From positions 5,518,001 through 5,582,000 of the forward strand of contig JASJZH010000004.1 in assembly GCA_037178975.1 (NCBI GenBank): a DNA stretch of 64,000 nucleotides, read 5' to 3'. Positions within the stretch are counted from its first letter, which is position 1, and the number at the start of each line of letters is the position of its first letter. The position numbers were made by a program, and so were the translations under genes. The DNA comes from Oscheius tipulae. Its lineage: Eukaryota; Nematoda; Chromadorea; Rhabditida; Rhabditidae. This document shows, one piece after another, positions 42,940 through 55,305 of the stretch. The notes beneath the pieces are model-generated. The model was not told the origin of the DNA. It did not search any database and was given only the letters and a program-made list of their open reading frames with translations.

Positions 42940-44025
42940 CAGTATTTCTACGCTTATTCTACTTATTCGGAGTCATTCCTTGCCTATAACAACTATACAA
43001 TTCTAATCTAACTACCTACACGAATATTCGCTAAACACGGAATCTGTACACACACTCGGTTGCCTACTAGACAAATAAACGAATCTCTATGCATATTCCT
43101 GAACAGAAAAACCACCCTGTACTAGTATTTGTATTCGTTCCCCTCAGAAGCTGCTGCTGTATTTCTATGGATTGACCTGTCGGTCCTGGGGATCGCCTAG
43201 TCGAGTCCCAGGCCTGGGAACAGACGTAAATTCTGAGTCTATCTACAATCATTCCTTTGGAAAGTGTTCAGTCCTTTTCCCTCAATTTTACCATGCATGA
43301 TCGAACGGGCCACGGCCCGATCTGACAGTCATGCCTGCTTTCTAAATGAAAATTAAACTTTATTTTGCGCAGTTTCGAACTTTACTTTTTTACTTTCAAA
43401 AGAAGAACTGGTAGTAATAAAGAACACCACGGTTCGACTTGACGCAAAATTGCGTACCGAATGAATACAGCGTTTTCTGCATTTTTCTTAATACGTTTGA
43501 CCTGTCTTTCCAGTTTGAAAGTGTGTTTAATCGATTCAATTTTTGGCGCGCTTTTACTAATTCGTCTAAAATCGGTGTTTTGACGTAATTCACTTTTTTT
43601 CAGGGATTCTAACTATGTTTATTGTATTCAGCGTGAAAAAAAAACTCCTAGAAAGTAAAAGAGATACCGAATTCTAGGAGCTTTACCGTTATTGTTCCAA
43701 CATAAGAATTTTCCACTATCTCTGCAATTACCTGCTATTTTTGTTTTTGGTTTTTTGGGTTTTTTTGCGCGCTGAAATCAATAAACATAGTTAGAATCTT
43801 TGAAAATGAGTGAAGAAGCGCGCCAAAAACTCAAACTAAGAGGGCCGTCTGCCGAACTATTACCATCTGCTTACTTCAATTTTAATCGCCGTAAAACAGC
43901 GTGGAATTGTGAGCAATTTCGCAATCTTACCACACACATTTTTACTTTTTTTCCGTTGCCCTTTCTCTCTCTTCTTATATCTTCTCTGTTTTATTCACTG
44001 AAAACTCCATTTCAGGTACATAGAA
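42940..44025. other. Intergenic interval with a TIR element
   Basis: The left side is 3' untranslated sequence of the RBM15-like gene. The right side contains the inverted-repeat element at 43,605-43,798, with a probable trans-splice acceptor (CATTTCAG) just before CTU1. Around 43,492-43,535 there are TACGTTTGACC and TGTTTAATCGAT blocks also found at 57,801-57,842. No gene is seen. Confidence 0.5.
43605..43798. mobile_element. Short TIR element (MITE), 194 bp
   Basis: GATTCTAACTATGTTTATTG at the left edge is matched exactly in inverse orientation at the right edge. The similarity continues about 20 bases inward (TTCAGCG then A-rich), for roughly 40-bp arms with a few mismatches. A second small inverted repeat inside (ACTCCTAGAA / TTCTAGGAGC) would let the whole element fold. 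It has no coding content and lies 228 bases upstream of the CTU1 start codon. Confidence 0.8.
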
Positions 44026-45311
44026 ATGCCTCTGCCGTGCTCGAGCGACGGCTGCTCGTCAAATGCCAGCATAAAACGGGCGAAAGATGGTTCTGCCGTT
44101 TGTGGGCAATGTTTTACTAGACTTTTCGAAGAGGCTTGTTCTTATTCCGCCTCGTCTTCAACCTATAACATTCAGGATGTTCATAATACGATAGTATCGA
44201 CGTCATTGTTCAAAAGAGGCGAAAAGGTGGCGATAGGAGCATCTGGTGGAAAAGATTCGACCGTCTTAGCTTATGTGATGAAAACGCTGAACGACAGACA
44301 CGATTACAAACTCGATCTAGTGCTTCTGTCCATTGACGAAGGAATCAAAGGCTATCGAGACGATTCACTAAAGGTATTTAGTCGTTTTTTTGTTGCTAAA
44401 CAATGTTTCCAGGCCGTAGAAAGAAATAAAATTGAGTATGGCCTTCCCTTGACAATTCTCAGCTACAAGGAGCTTTATGGCTGGACTATGGACGATATTG
44501 TGGCGAAGATCGGGAAAAAGAACAATTGTACATTCTGTGGCGTCTTCCGTAGGCAGGCTCTTGATAGGTTTATTTTTGCACATCCTGAGCATAGGACATT
44601 CGCAGAGGAGCCTACAAAATTGGAGCGAAGAAACTCGTGACGGGCCACAATGCTGACGATATGGCCGAAACCGTCCTTATGAATGTACTTCGAGGAGATA
44701 TTGCTAGGCTAGAACGGTAAGTTATTTTCACATTTTTTTGGTGACATTTTAAGAATTCAGATGCACACATATCTGTACAGGAGAGGAATCGAGTCTTCCA
44801 AGAGCCAAGCCGCTGAAGTTCTGCTTCGAGAAGGATATCGTCATGTATGCTCGAGTAAACAAGTTAGACTACTTTTATACTGAATGCATCTACGCTCCCA
44901 ATGCCTACAGAGGCTATTCTCGGTAATTTCTTCTGGCTATGTTCCGCGCAATAGCCTTCAATTACAGAACATTCGTCAAAAATCTGGAGAGGATACGTCC
45001 CAAGGCCATATTGGATCTCATCAAGTCGGGAGAATCGATTTCGATCAAGAAAGAAATAGCCACACCGTCTCTTTCCAACTGCGATCAGTTAGTTTTAAGT
45101 ATTTCTTTATAACGTTTTCCTTAGTTGCGGGTACATTTCGAGTCAGCCGATGTGCAAAGCCTGTCTCCTTCTAAAGGGCCTCAACACGGGAAATACGGAT
45201 CTTGGAGTGAAGAAAAAGGCCCCGAAACCGGTGGGAAAGACCGGCTGTGGAAGTAGAGAAGGCGGAGAATGTGGTTGTGCCGCCACCAATGGCACCGTTG
45301 TTGATTTTTAG
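44026..45311 (+). CDS. CTU1: Cytoplasmic tRNA 2-thiolation protein 1 (CTU1/Ncs6/TUT-1)
   Basis: CTU1 with CTU2 adds sulfur to U34 of Lys, Glu and Gln tRNAs. The start codon lies ten bases after a CATTTCAG acceptor. [13 protein letters not shown] and VCGQCF form the N-terminal zinc site. The ATP-binding PP-loop is [32 protein letters not shown] and [18 protein letters not shown] follow, then the catalytic [35 protein letters not shown] and [20 protein letters not shown]. The C-terminal zinc ribbon is [20 protein letters not shown], followed by a Gly/Lys-rich end ([21 protein letters not shown]). All family cysteines I expect are present. Confidence 0.95.
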
Positions 45312-46974
45312 ACATGTTGTTACATTTTTAACGTTAGTAAAATTATTCTTTTCGCGGAGAAACGTTTCTTTTTTTGGTTACCCATCATTTTAAAAGATGT
45401 ATTGTCGTACGAACTCTGGACTGTTTCCGAAACATCAATCGAGGGAACTGCTCAAAAAGCCGATTCCGGTGTGTCTATTCCCAACGGAATGATGGCTGTT
45501 CTCTGAAAAGACGATTGGACAACACAGCAGGATGTCGAAAAGTTTGAGGTTGGCGACATTTCGATCGGACTGGAAGTTTCCGTGACTCCGTGGGCATAAT
45601 TACAAACAACTTCTTGGAACAGGTCAAACTGACTTCGTCGAGCCCTACGGTACCGAGGGAGAGATGGAAGGAAATCCTGGCTGAAGATGGAACTTTTCTC
45701 TGGAGCTACCGAATGAAGTCTTGCGAAGGAGTATCCCATGCACATGTAACGTCAGCTACACGACTATATTTGACAGCCCAGAGGTTCCACTGCTCAACAT
45801 TTCCCAGTTGTTCAGAGAACTTTTTTTCATGTCGTGTTCGATGAGAAGTTTGCATCGAACACGACATGGTTCATCAGCCCTTCACGTCTCAGGTAACAGT
45901 TGTTCTAACCCGATCGTTCCCCGAAATTTTCGCTGTCCTCCTCTTCTTTTTGACCTGCCTATCGTGTTATCATCTCGCTGCTATCAATGGCTTCGTTTCT
46001 CACCGGGATTGGCTTTGGGCCTACCTTTTCTGTATCAGTCCTTGTACATACACGTATTATCACTTTTTCCGCTACAAGGTTCCGGGAGATTGCTATCGTC
46101 GCAGGGGTATGAGAAGATTCCTTCCAGATACGACAGAAGAAAGAAAACTCCTTTCCCGTTACCCTCCAACGATAAAAATACCAAACTTCATTTTTTTAAA
46201 TCATAATGGAGCTAGAGGGATCACCCCTCTTTCCTGTTTGTCAAAGCTGTTAATGTCTCTCTCTTCCGCTCACCATGGCCGGAACTCTTACTCTACCTTT
46301 TAATCATAAAATGTTTACTTTTTGATAACCTTGTATGCGTATATGCATTCGTTATTGTTCGCGGCAGCTAGATAAGAAAATGAAAAAGTTATTATCTCTA
46401 CATGATGTAAAGTTTCAAAATCCCTCGCAAATCTTTTGAATTACAAATATGCCGTAAAAGAACGGAAGAAAACATCACGATATCGTCATTTTCCTCTTCA
46501 TTATTCTTATTCTCTTGGTACTTCTTTTATGTTTTCTAGCAAACAGAATCTAAAGAAAGTCAGGACAACAGCTGCTTGTCCGTAAAAATAGACAACACTA
46601 CCGTTATCAGCCAATTTCTCCGTGACTTAAAAACAATTGATGTTTGTAGTGAGCCACAACTATAACTGCCAGAACGTAATCAATAGCTTCCACGCAATCT
46701 ATTCAGAACATCTGTCAGCTGTTTAGAAAGCTCATACGTGCACTCGTCACGGCGGGTTTTGGCAATGACGCCGCTCACTCAACGACTTCGATTTTTTCCA
46801 ATTTCGCACTGTTTCCAATCATTCTATCCAATCAAAATAGCCCCACACTCATTAACAACCTCATTTCGTACATATCGATCGCTCTGTCACCGCATAATTG
46901 TCCAAATACGGTCTCTCTCTCTCACTTTTGGCCTCTTTCAGTCGATTCGTCTAATACCAGTTCTTTCAGGTAAT
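45312..46974. other. Interval without a recognised gene
   Basis: Between CTU1 and the F-box-like gene there are protein-like scraps in several plus frames near 45,500-45,900 (DDWTTQQDVEKFEVGDISIG; RERWKEILAEDGTFLWSYRM), broken by stops and frame changes. They could be a decayed gene, but I do not recognise it. The rest is AT-rich and empty. TTCTTTCAG at 46,962-46,970 is the probable trans-splice acceptor for the next gene. Confidence 0.35.
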
Positions 46975-49900
46975 ATGCGATGTGAAGCTAGTAAGGTATA
47001 CAAGAATATTACCTACAGGGACAGGTTAGTTCACCTCTTTTTGCTGATAAAAGGATTTTAGTCGACCGAGGCAGCTGGGAAGCGGGGACAAAGTGAGGGA
47101 TGGAAAGAATAAGACCAAGAATAGCCAAAGTGAGTCATTTTCTGAGTTCTCTTTACAATTTTACTTTAGTTAATGAAGCTGCCCCCTACCCGGCTTGGTC
47201 GAATGAGCCCTCTACTTCAGCAGCTTACGAGAAGACATACACGGAAGAACAGACCAGAAAGCTGTTTGATCAGATCTGGTCCAACGACTTGATCATGAGT
47301 CAGATTATCGGCAACGTCAACAGCCTTGTGGTTGGTTCATTTACTGTTTTCAACATAATTCTTGTAACAGGATCGCGTGAATCTTGAGAAGGCGTCTCAT
47401 CATTTCTACAAGCTTAGTAAGAAGGGTCCCTGGAAGTTCTCCAAGCTGAAGAACGAGCTCAACTTGACCTACTACGTCAGCTTTCCTCCTTTGAAACAAT
47501 TTCCATCAAATCTTTCAGGCTCTGGACACCAGTATCATGCTCGAGCACGGAAATCTCAAGTTCAGACGTCCCTCGATGACTCTAGTCGATCGCCGCGAAC
47601 GTCTCGATGACCGAAATAAACAGACAAGGGAACTGTGTAAGTTTCTATGATAATTTTTCACATTGTGGAGCCACTGGATAACGCAACGGTGAATACAATA
47701 TACGTGAACTCTTTCTGATTGATCAGCAGTCCATATTTGGCTCATTGACCCCAAGAACTTCTGTTCCATTCAAAGAAATGGACGAAGGCTCCGATCGAAT
47801 CCGTCGTTGAGCGCTCCGGTCAAATACCGTCGAGCTGTCACAAATCGTGCTGGCCTTGAGGTGAAGAGACTTAACAAGACGTCCAAACCCCCAAAGTTTC
47901 TGCCTACAAAAAGAAGATTCTAGAGAAGAATGCGGCTGGGAGATGCTCTTTGGGGACGCCCTTCAACTGAAGAAGATTGTCGGCAAAGTGGTTTTCAAAC
48001 AGGTTGTGTGAACTTTTAGCCTCAAAATTTTAATACAGCCATTGCTAATCAGTCACTTTCAGTGGCCACCTTGATCGGAATCGCCAATCGCTTCTCCAAC
48101 AACATCAAGACTATTAACGTTGGTGGAACTGACCCGAACGCCAGATCGTACGGAATTGGTGATCATCAAGTACGACACACTTTTTTCTTTAGAAAAAAAA
48201 ATGGATTTCAGCTCATCATCACGGCCGATCTGCTCCAGATTCTGATCACACAGTTTCCCAACGTCGAAGACCTCTGTTTCCGAAACTGCGGATTCGATAA
48301 GGATTCCGTGAAACTGTGTAAATTATTGATTTGTTTTTAACGGATCTGTTGAGCATATTACACAGATCAGAACCACGTAAAGCATGCGAAAGAGTCTTGT
48401 TGGGTAGAAACCGGCCCTTCAGATTTCAATTTACCCCTTTCAAAGTCCGGAGAGGGTCAAGTTCTTTTACATTGTATAGGGAGGGTATCCTTTTAGAAAG
48501 AAATTGTCTAAACGCAACTAGCGGTAGAGTGCGACTGACGGCAATAGTTCTTTATTGTCAAACACCAAAAAAATCATAAAATGCTTTTTGAAAATAGCGA
48601 AGTCCATATTTCCAGTGAATTCGTACGAAGGCAGCGTCTTCTCCAAGCTGAAACATCTCGGATTAAACTCGGTATGGTGCGATGGCGACGCACCTCCCTC
48701 GATGCTGATGCGATTTGTTCACAAGGATCTCGAGACGCTCTCGCTTCAGTATCTCAGGATCGAACAGAATGTAGGCGATGCAATTCTGGAAGCCTTGGAA
48801 CGCGAAGAGGCCAAGCTGCAGAACGTAGATGTTACCATTGCCAACTATTTCAGAGTGTAAGGTTTTCTTCTTTCCCCAAAAAAAGACGATTCTAGACAGT
48901 CAATCGAAGTCCAACGCTACTTACGGAGTCTCTCGCGCTGGACAAACAAGATCACCGTCCGTCTCATAGGCTCTTACGATGAACGCGCTCCAGCCCTCGT
49001 GGGAGCTTTCCAGACCGCCGTCGAACTCGAAAATGTTCGTTTTTTTTTCTTAATTTTCCAACCGTCACCATTCAGCTTACTGGAATCTATGTGGACCATT
49101 TCCCACTCGGCCGCTACGAGAATTTTGACTACGATCTGGCAGTGCAGGGTTTGGAGAACGTCTGTCGACTGTCCGCACTTAGTCTGAATGGCTGGCAGGA
49201 CAGGGAGATCCTCAAGAGTCTGGTCACTTCGCTGACTGGGGCTTTCCTGCTGGAATCCTTCTGTCTGAGGTTTGTTTTTTATTAGCTTCAGTTTATAGGA
49301 AAATGTTAAGAAATCTGTCGGAGACGAGAAACCCGGAGTATAGCCGCGATCTCGATAGACTTTTCTCTGTCTTGAAAGTCTTACACGTGGATCTTTCGAA
49401 CATTCGCGACATGAACAGTAATCATCTGAGGACTTTATGCAGGGTAATTCACCTATTTTTACCAGACAACTTGTTCAGAAAATTCCAAACCTGAGAACTT
49501 TGCGTCTTGCCAAAGTGCCGAGAGTCTCGACTCATTCCGTGGAACAGTGTCTGAGGAAGTGGCCCTACCTTGAAGCTCTGGACATTCAGACGCCTTTGAC
49601 AGCGACCGGTGTGGAAGCTCTCTGCAGCAAACGCTACTTGCCCAAGCTGAAACGAGCCTCTTTCTGGATGCAGGCTGATCAGCAGAAGCGCAGTTCGATG
49701 GAAAAAGTTCGTCTTCTCTCTTGTTTTGTTAAGCAAATCTCGACACTGATTCATTGAGATCGCCCTTTGCTCAGTTTTGAAAAAGTAGCGAATACTGGAG
49801 GCGCCTTTTCCTGTCCAGATTTCCCATTTCCAGCTGCTGAAGAGTTTCGAGCGAGTCGACTGCTGGACAAACGGGGCACCAGACCGCTACTGCCGTGTCT

Positions 49901-50097
49901 CGATCCGCGATCGTCGTCCCGTCGAGCTGAACACGATTCCGCCGAATACCGTGACCTACTGCCACGCCGACCACAATCCGCATTATCACGAACCGTTGCC
50001 GCCACGCGAACAATGGGATCCATCCATCCCGAAAAGGTCGTTCAAGTGGACCAACTCCACGCATCATGACTCTCCTCGCATCTTCAAGATCCATTAG
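46975..50097 (+). CDS. F-box / leucine-rich-repeat-like protein
   Basis: After MRCEASKVYKNITYRD and a basic linker, an F-box-like helix set appears: FDQIWSNDLIMSQIIGNVNS then LVDRVNLEKASHHFYKLSK. The rest is a series of leucine-rich units: ATLIGIANRFSNNIKTINVG, LIITADLLQILITQFPNVED with LCFRNCGFDKDSVKL, FSKLKHLGLNSVWCDG, LETLSLQYLRIEQNVGDAIL, CRLSALSLNGWQDREILKSL, LFSVLKVLHVDLSNIRDMNS, NLRTLRLAKVPRVSTHSVEQ and WPYLEALDIQTPLTATGVEA. The tail is hydrophilic and ends DSPRIFKIH. Such proteins usually choose targets for SCF ubiquitin ligases. Splicing between about 47,640 and 48,060 is unclear: several basic and hydrophobic pieces there do not join in one obvious way. Confidence 0.72.
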
Positions 50098-50356
50098 TTT
50101 TACCGTCTTTTTACCCACGCGCCGCAAAAATGTCATAGATTTTAACTTTTATCTTAGAGCCTCTGCTGTTTCATTTGTCTTACGAGTCCCCCAACACTGC
50201 TATACTCTCACTTCCTCTTTGTCCGTCTTTCTTTCCTTTTTGTCGTCTTCAACTCAGGTTGCCCTTATTGCTCTGCCAGTATTTGTAATTCAATAAATGA
50301 AGCCTTGCTCATTTTAAATATTTTTACACAGAATTACCGGTATAAACATCACAAAA

Positions 50357-53300
50357 TTACAAGTTCTTGGTGAAGGCCTTCTGGAAGAAACGGACGACGT
50401 TGATGGCAAAATCGGCTTCGTTTTCGACCTCCTCAATGGGATGAGCAGACGGCGGATAGGACAGAATTCTGTTCCTATTTTGGAGGAAAAAACTGCACAA
50501 CTAACCTGGTAGGAACACCGCGGGCCTGAAGATTGCGAATAAAGCCCTTGTAGTGCGGGACGACGCGAAGATCCTTCTCCCCGATTAAAAGCATATACGG
50601 CGCAACGATTTTCTCGACATGGGCCATTGGAGACGAGTCGAACATCTTCTTCTGTTGTTCAGCCGTCAGATTCTTTGTCCAGTCCGGGTACTCGCCGCAG
50701 CCCTCAACCACGGTCCTGTTTTGAGTATTTTTGTGGGGACGGTAAATCATACCAATCAGGGATATCGGTGACATCGTGCATGGAGAGGATGTTCAGGACG
50801 GGGTTTAGAGCAACGCCGGCCTTGTAGACATCCTGAAAGATGAAGATTTCTGCCTTTCAACAATCGCGGATGTCCAGGATTATCAGAAGAAGTTAGGACA
50901 GCTTAGGTCTGTGATCAACTGGATCAGTCGACAACAGGAAAAGTTTTCTATGGAATAGAAAGTCTTTAGCTAGGAAGGAACGGTTAAAAGGTATTATTAC
51001 AGCAGCTAATGTAAATCACATTTTTTCATAGCATAAAAACCTCATACTTGTCATGAAAAAACGGGAAGCCAATGGAACTCCAATAGTTCCGCTTTTTTAT
51101 GAAACTTTGATTATTCGGAGGAAACAAAGAAGCCATTTGGACCAGAGGTCAAATGGTTCATTTGACCTCTGGTTTCTTGCTACTGCTGAAAGATGAGAGA
51201 AAAAAAATAGCACTACCGATCGGGAAATGAACAGCCGGGACAGCTTAGTTCAATGATTAAAAGGATTTCTGACCAATTGGGGACCAAGCAAAATGTTTGA
51301 TGGACACTTTAGCCATAAAGAACTGGTCATTCAGAACCAGGTCCTTTTCATAGCCATAACATTAACCCTACCGGATACTGGCCGAGTAGATGCGAAGTGA
51401 GGAATCCACCGTGTGATCCTCCATAGGCGACGACACGGCTCTTGTCGAGTCGCGGAAATCCGGCCAGGACGGTCTCCACGGCATGATGAACATCCTTCAC
51501 ATCGAGATCGCCACATTTTCCGGGGAGGGCCCTGATGAAGTCGTCTCCGAAGCCGAGTGAGCCCGTGTAGTTGACCGAGAGCACGGCGAATCCGCTGTTC
51601 AGAAGAGTACAGATGTCGCGGCGGGGGAAGAAGGCAAAAGAGACGCCGTGTGGTCCGCCGTGAGGATTGACCACCAGTGGAACGGAGGCGCCCTCGTTCG
51701 GAAGCATTAGAATGCCCTCGTACTGGAATCCACCTGAGGTTGATCATATTAGAGGGCGGAAAATGGAAGAACTGACCCCGGTTGAAACCTATGAACTGCC
51801 AATTGTAATTGAGCAGGCTCTTGCGCTTCTCGATGATCGTTTGGCTGTCTAATCTGGTCCAGATCGTCGTCTCTTCCTCGCCTTCAGGCGGAATACTTCC
51901 AATCAGCAGAGCCGGGGGCCGATTCGGCGCCGCTACCAGGGCCAGAATATCGTCTCCGGCCACATCCAGCGGCAGCCAGCTTCCATGACATTGTCCGTAG
52001 TTTGTCAGCTTCTTTACCTCCCCATTTCCCGTGTTTATGGCGACAATTTCCTGAATCTCATGTTTAAAAAAAACCATATAAATCCTTTACCAATTTGCTA
52101 TTCCATACAATTCCGACGATCAGACGTTTTCCGTCGGCCGTGAAAGCTCTCGGGGTGACTCGAATCATCGAAAGACCGGGGAACTCGGAGAAGTTAGGCT
52201 TCTGGACTATAGGGACGATGGTTTCCGGATCGGCATTGCCGTAGGGCCACGGGACGGAGACTAGCTTGAAGTTGGCCTGATGCGGGCCATCAGCCTCGCG
52301 CTGGAAGAAAAATAACTTCTTGCCATTCGGCGAGAAGATCGGATTCTCGATTGAGACACTGGCATCTCCGATTCGCCTCAGCGTGGCCGACTTGAGCTCA
52401 TAGTAATAGAGAGCTCCACGACGATTCGAACAGAAGATTCGTCCCAACTTGAACGGCTCGTTTTCGGCCCCGAAGAAGACGATTCCCTCGTCGTTCGGCG
52501 CCCAGATTGCCTGCACTTTTCTGTATATGTTTAGAAAAAGGGAGACTCACGTAGCCGGGCGAAATAGACTCTGGGATCTGGTCCAAGACAGTCACGGTTC
52601 CGCTGGAGATTTCGGCCATGCAGAGCACGGGATTCTTGACATCGTAGCAGGCTTCCCCCCATGACTGAACGAGGTCGTATTTCTTGCCCTAAAGAGTGTT
52701 GTACGCAAAAGTATATAGACTAGACTGACAACTCCACTCTCGAGAATCTTTTCATCATTGTCCCATTCGAGATCAACATCAAAATATTCGGCCTTCTTGC
52801 TGTTACGCTCAGCCGCGTAAAGGACATGACCCTCGCCGTTCGAGAAGCGGAAGGCTCCAAAAGGCTCTAAAAACAATTTTTTAAAGTTAAAAAAGTAAAT
52901 GACCAGCTCCTAGACCGTAAATGACCCCATGCTTTTTCTGTCCGGCCAGATCCGTGCACATCAACTCCACGTGGGCCTTTTGGTCGAAAATCTTGAGATA
53001 CTGCTTCTTGTTTTCCCCGTCCGGAATCGTGATCAGCTGGGCGCACTTCGAGTTGCTGCTGCTGTAGGCGACTGCCTGACCACTGAATAAGAGTAACTAA
53101 TTGAAAGGAGACCGAATACCCGAGATTGACGAGCGGCATGGACATGCTTGTCAGCAGTTTGTGTTCCTGTCCCGGAGCACCTCGCTCCAGCAGCGTCATC
53201 CTCTCCGTTTTGGACATCTTCTTGAGCGCTGGGACTCGATTGTCCCAGATCGACGTCACCTCGATGTAGCTACCATTGTTGTTGATACGGCCAAATGTCG

Positions 53301-54033
53301 GAGTGGCGATTTGGCAAAGGTCGCCGTAGATATCCTGGAAACGAGATTGCGAATATCTTCGTGGGAGAAAAATAATATAGATAGTCAACAATCCAGTCCT
53401 GTGACAAATTGAAGATCTTAGGTAATTCCGATGCTTCATTTTAGTGTACACGACATTATTCTTTTCTGGCTACTAGGTTGGCCATGTGCCAGTAGGCTTG
53501 ATTTGCCAGAGTGCGCCACGCTTTCATTCTGGCGGGAAGTTCGAAACTATGCCTAAATCTTACAGGTTTTACCCCGTTTCTTCAGTCGACAGTGCGGTCT
53601 TTTGAGTTTGAAATTTTTCTTTCGTAACTATTGAGAGTAGAAACATTTATGAAAGGAAAAGGCGAACATATCAGATCCGTCTGTCAATAGTTGTAAAAAT
53701 TCTTCTTAAGTAAGGGGGCGCCTATATTAGAGTTTTTACGGTAGCTCTTATTGTACTATTCTCATTCAATAGGCGGTTCCTGTTCGAAACACGTGGTAAA
53801 AAGTTTTTCTGTGCTGATCCAAGAACTTCTTTACAAATATTCAGAATCAGTTACCCACAAGCTGTTATTCGACTTTATTAGGTTGAGTGCGCATTGTTAC
53901 AGAACTACTGGAATGTCTTTTTTGTTATCTTCACACCCAGCATTCCTCGATGAATAATGGCCATAAGCCAATAAAAATATACCTTGAGCTTCTCCAAGCC
54001 ACGAACGTCGAACTCTGTGGCGGTTGTGGTCAT
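50357..54033 (-). CDS. APEH: Acylamino-acid-releasing enzyme (acylpeptide hydrolase, APEH)
   Basis: APEH is a cytosolic serine peptidase of the prolyl-oligopeptidase family that removes N-acylated residues from peptides. Exon 1 (54033-53983) encodes [17 protein letters not shown] and joins in phase to exon 2 at 53334 ([20 protein letters not shown]) across a 650-base intron. The beta-propeller half includes [40 protein letters not shown] and FLVDSQ-type strands. The hydrolase half has [40 protein letters not shown], the nucleophile elbow [19 protein letters not shown], then [41 protein letters not shown] with the catalytic Asp, and [12 protein letters not shown] with the catalytic His. It ends [10 protein letters not shown]. 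The intron at about 50834-51375 contains a perfect hairpin. The start lies 171 bases after the NOPCHAP1-like stop. Confidence 0.95.
51141..51173. repeat. Perfect 15-bp hairpin inside an APEH intron
   Basis: ACCAGAGGTCAAATG (51141-51155) is followed, after a 3-base loop, by its exact reverse complement (51159-51173). It lies in the 540-base intron between the hydrolase exons. Confidence 0.8.
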
Positions 54034-54204
54034 GACTTTACCTGCAAACAGCCTATCGTACACACCAACAGAAGCAACCTTTCAAATTATTTGAGTAGGA
54101 GGAAGGTATATAGAGATCAGAGACTCGTTTATAAAATCTCGACAAATTATGGAGATTGTTGTTCAAATAACAGTGAGATAACAACATGACAACGGACAAA
54201 AAGA

Positions 54205-55002
54205 TCACATTTCTTCAATTAGCTTCCTCGGAGAATCTTCAACTTTTCCTTCTTCCAGCTCTTGAAATCCCTTTGGCAGCTCTTCAACCGCCTGAGCCTG
54301 TAAAAATTAGAAAATTGATGCGATAGAGTGAAACAAACCTCCGCATCAGAAGCTCCAACTACCTCGTCTCGAGCTCGAAACAGATCGAGATCTATCTGTA
54401 CAAGTTTCTTCGAATTATCGGCATTTTCTTCAATCGCCCTTTGGATTTCGTCATCCCTCTCCTCGTCGGATGGTTCATCGCTGCTCGTATCACTATCCGA
54501 GCTGCTCTCGGCACAATTTACAACCTAAACGTTGTGGTATGGGTTGGACTTTTGGGCACAAGTCTTGGCTACACACTACGTTCCCTTGGGCTTTGTCCTT
54601 TCGGGGAAAAAATGATAGCGTGAAAAGAAGGTCCAATAACTTGCCAAAATGTTGAAAAAGACCATGAATGTAGAATTGCCTCGGGTCGCGCAGACCGTAA
54701 CGGCACCTTATACACTAACAAGCACACATAGACGGTTGCCCATTTTATGAAATAATATTACCTCAAACTCCATAACTTCGGCCAGATTACCGTTCGCGGC
54801 AGCTATTTCCGGCAAGAAGCCACGTAGTCGCTGGAGGAGATCCGACTGTGGCAGCGGGGCAATCGACGGCTTGGCCGTTTCTAGAAGAAGTTTGGGGTCT
54901 AGACGAGTAGACTGTGAACAAGTATTATGTTTGAACGAAACCTTTTCTAGCTCCAGACACATTTTTCAATGTGACCGCATCTGCATTTTTCCTCATCTCC
55001 AT
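54205..55002 (-). CDS. NOPCHAP1 (C12orf45)-like snoRNP assembly factor
   Basis: NOPCHAP1 helps load NOP58 into box C/D snoRNPs through R2TP. The ATG at 55002 follows TTTCAG by seven bases. I read MEMRKNADA, an 80-base intron, then STRLDPKLLLETAKPS, LPQSDLLQRLRGFLPEIAAA, NGNLAEVMEFE. After another intron comes VVNCAESSSDSDTSSDEPSD with a run of acidic and serine residues, then KLVQIDLDLFRARDE, and finally QAVEELPKGFQELEEGKVED and SPRKLIEEM. The sequence L..LLQRL..FLP..A.AN..L followed by an acidic/serine tail is how the human protein is built. The match is to a short motif, so the name is tentative. Confidence 0.5.
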
Positions 55003-55305
55003 TACTGCTCTGAAAGAGACAAATCAATGATTTCAAAGGATAACAACGTGACTATTGTAAAAAGAAATTTAACTACAAATCTTTAACAGCGGGTTTAACG
55101 TGGCACTGCAAACATCATGAGGGCTTCTCTCTGATCAATATTAACTGTTTATGAAATCTTGGAAAGCAACCAGTTATAGATGTGAAAACATCATACAGAG
55201 AAGAATATTTATCTTCCACCAGTATTAGAATGACTCAGCACAACGACAGAAAAAAATTCACCGAGAAGAAAGCGTATGTGATGAAAATAAATAGAAAAAG
55301 ATGTT

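Noticed and set aside
45452-45745. Minus-strand 97-residue open frame as a gene
   Set aside because: The opposite strand carries equally plausible scraps; neither has splice sites or a family.
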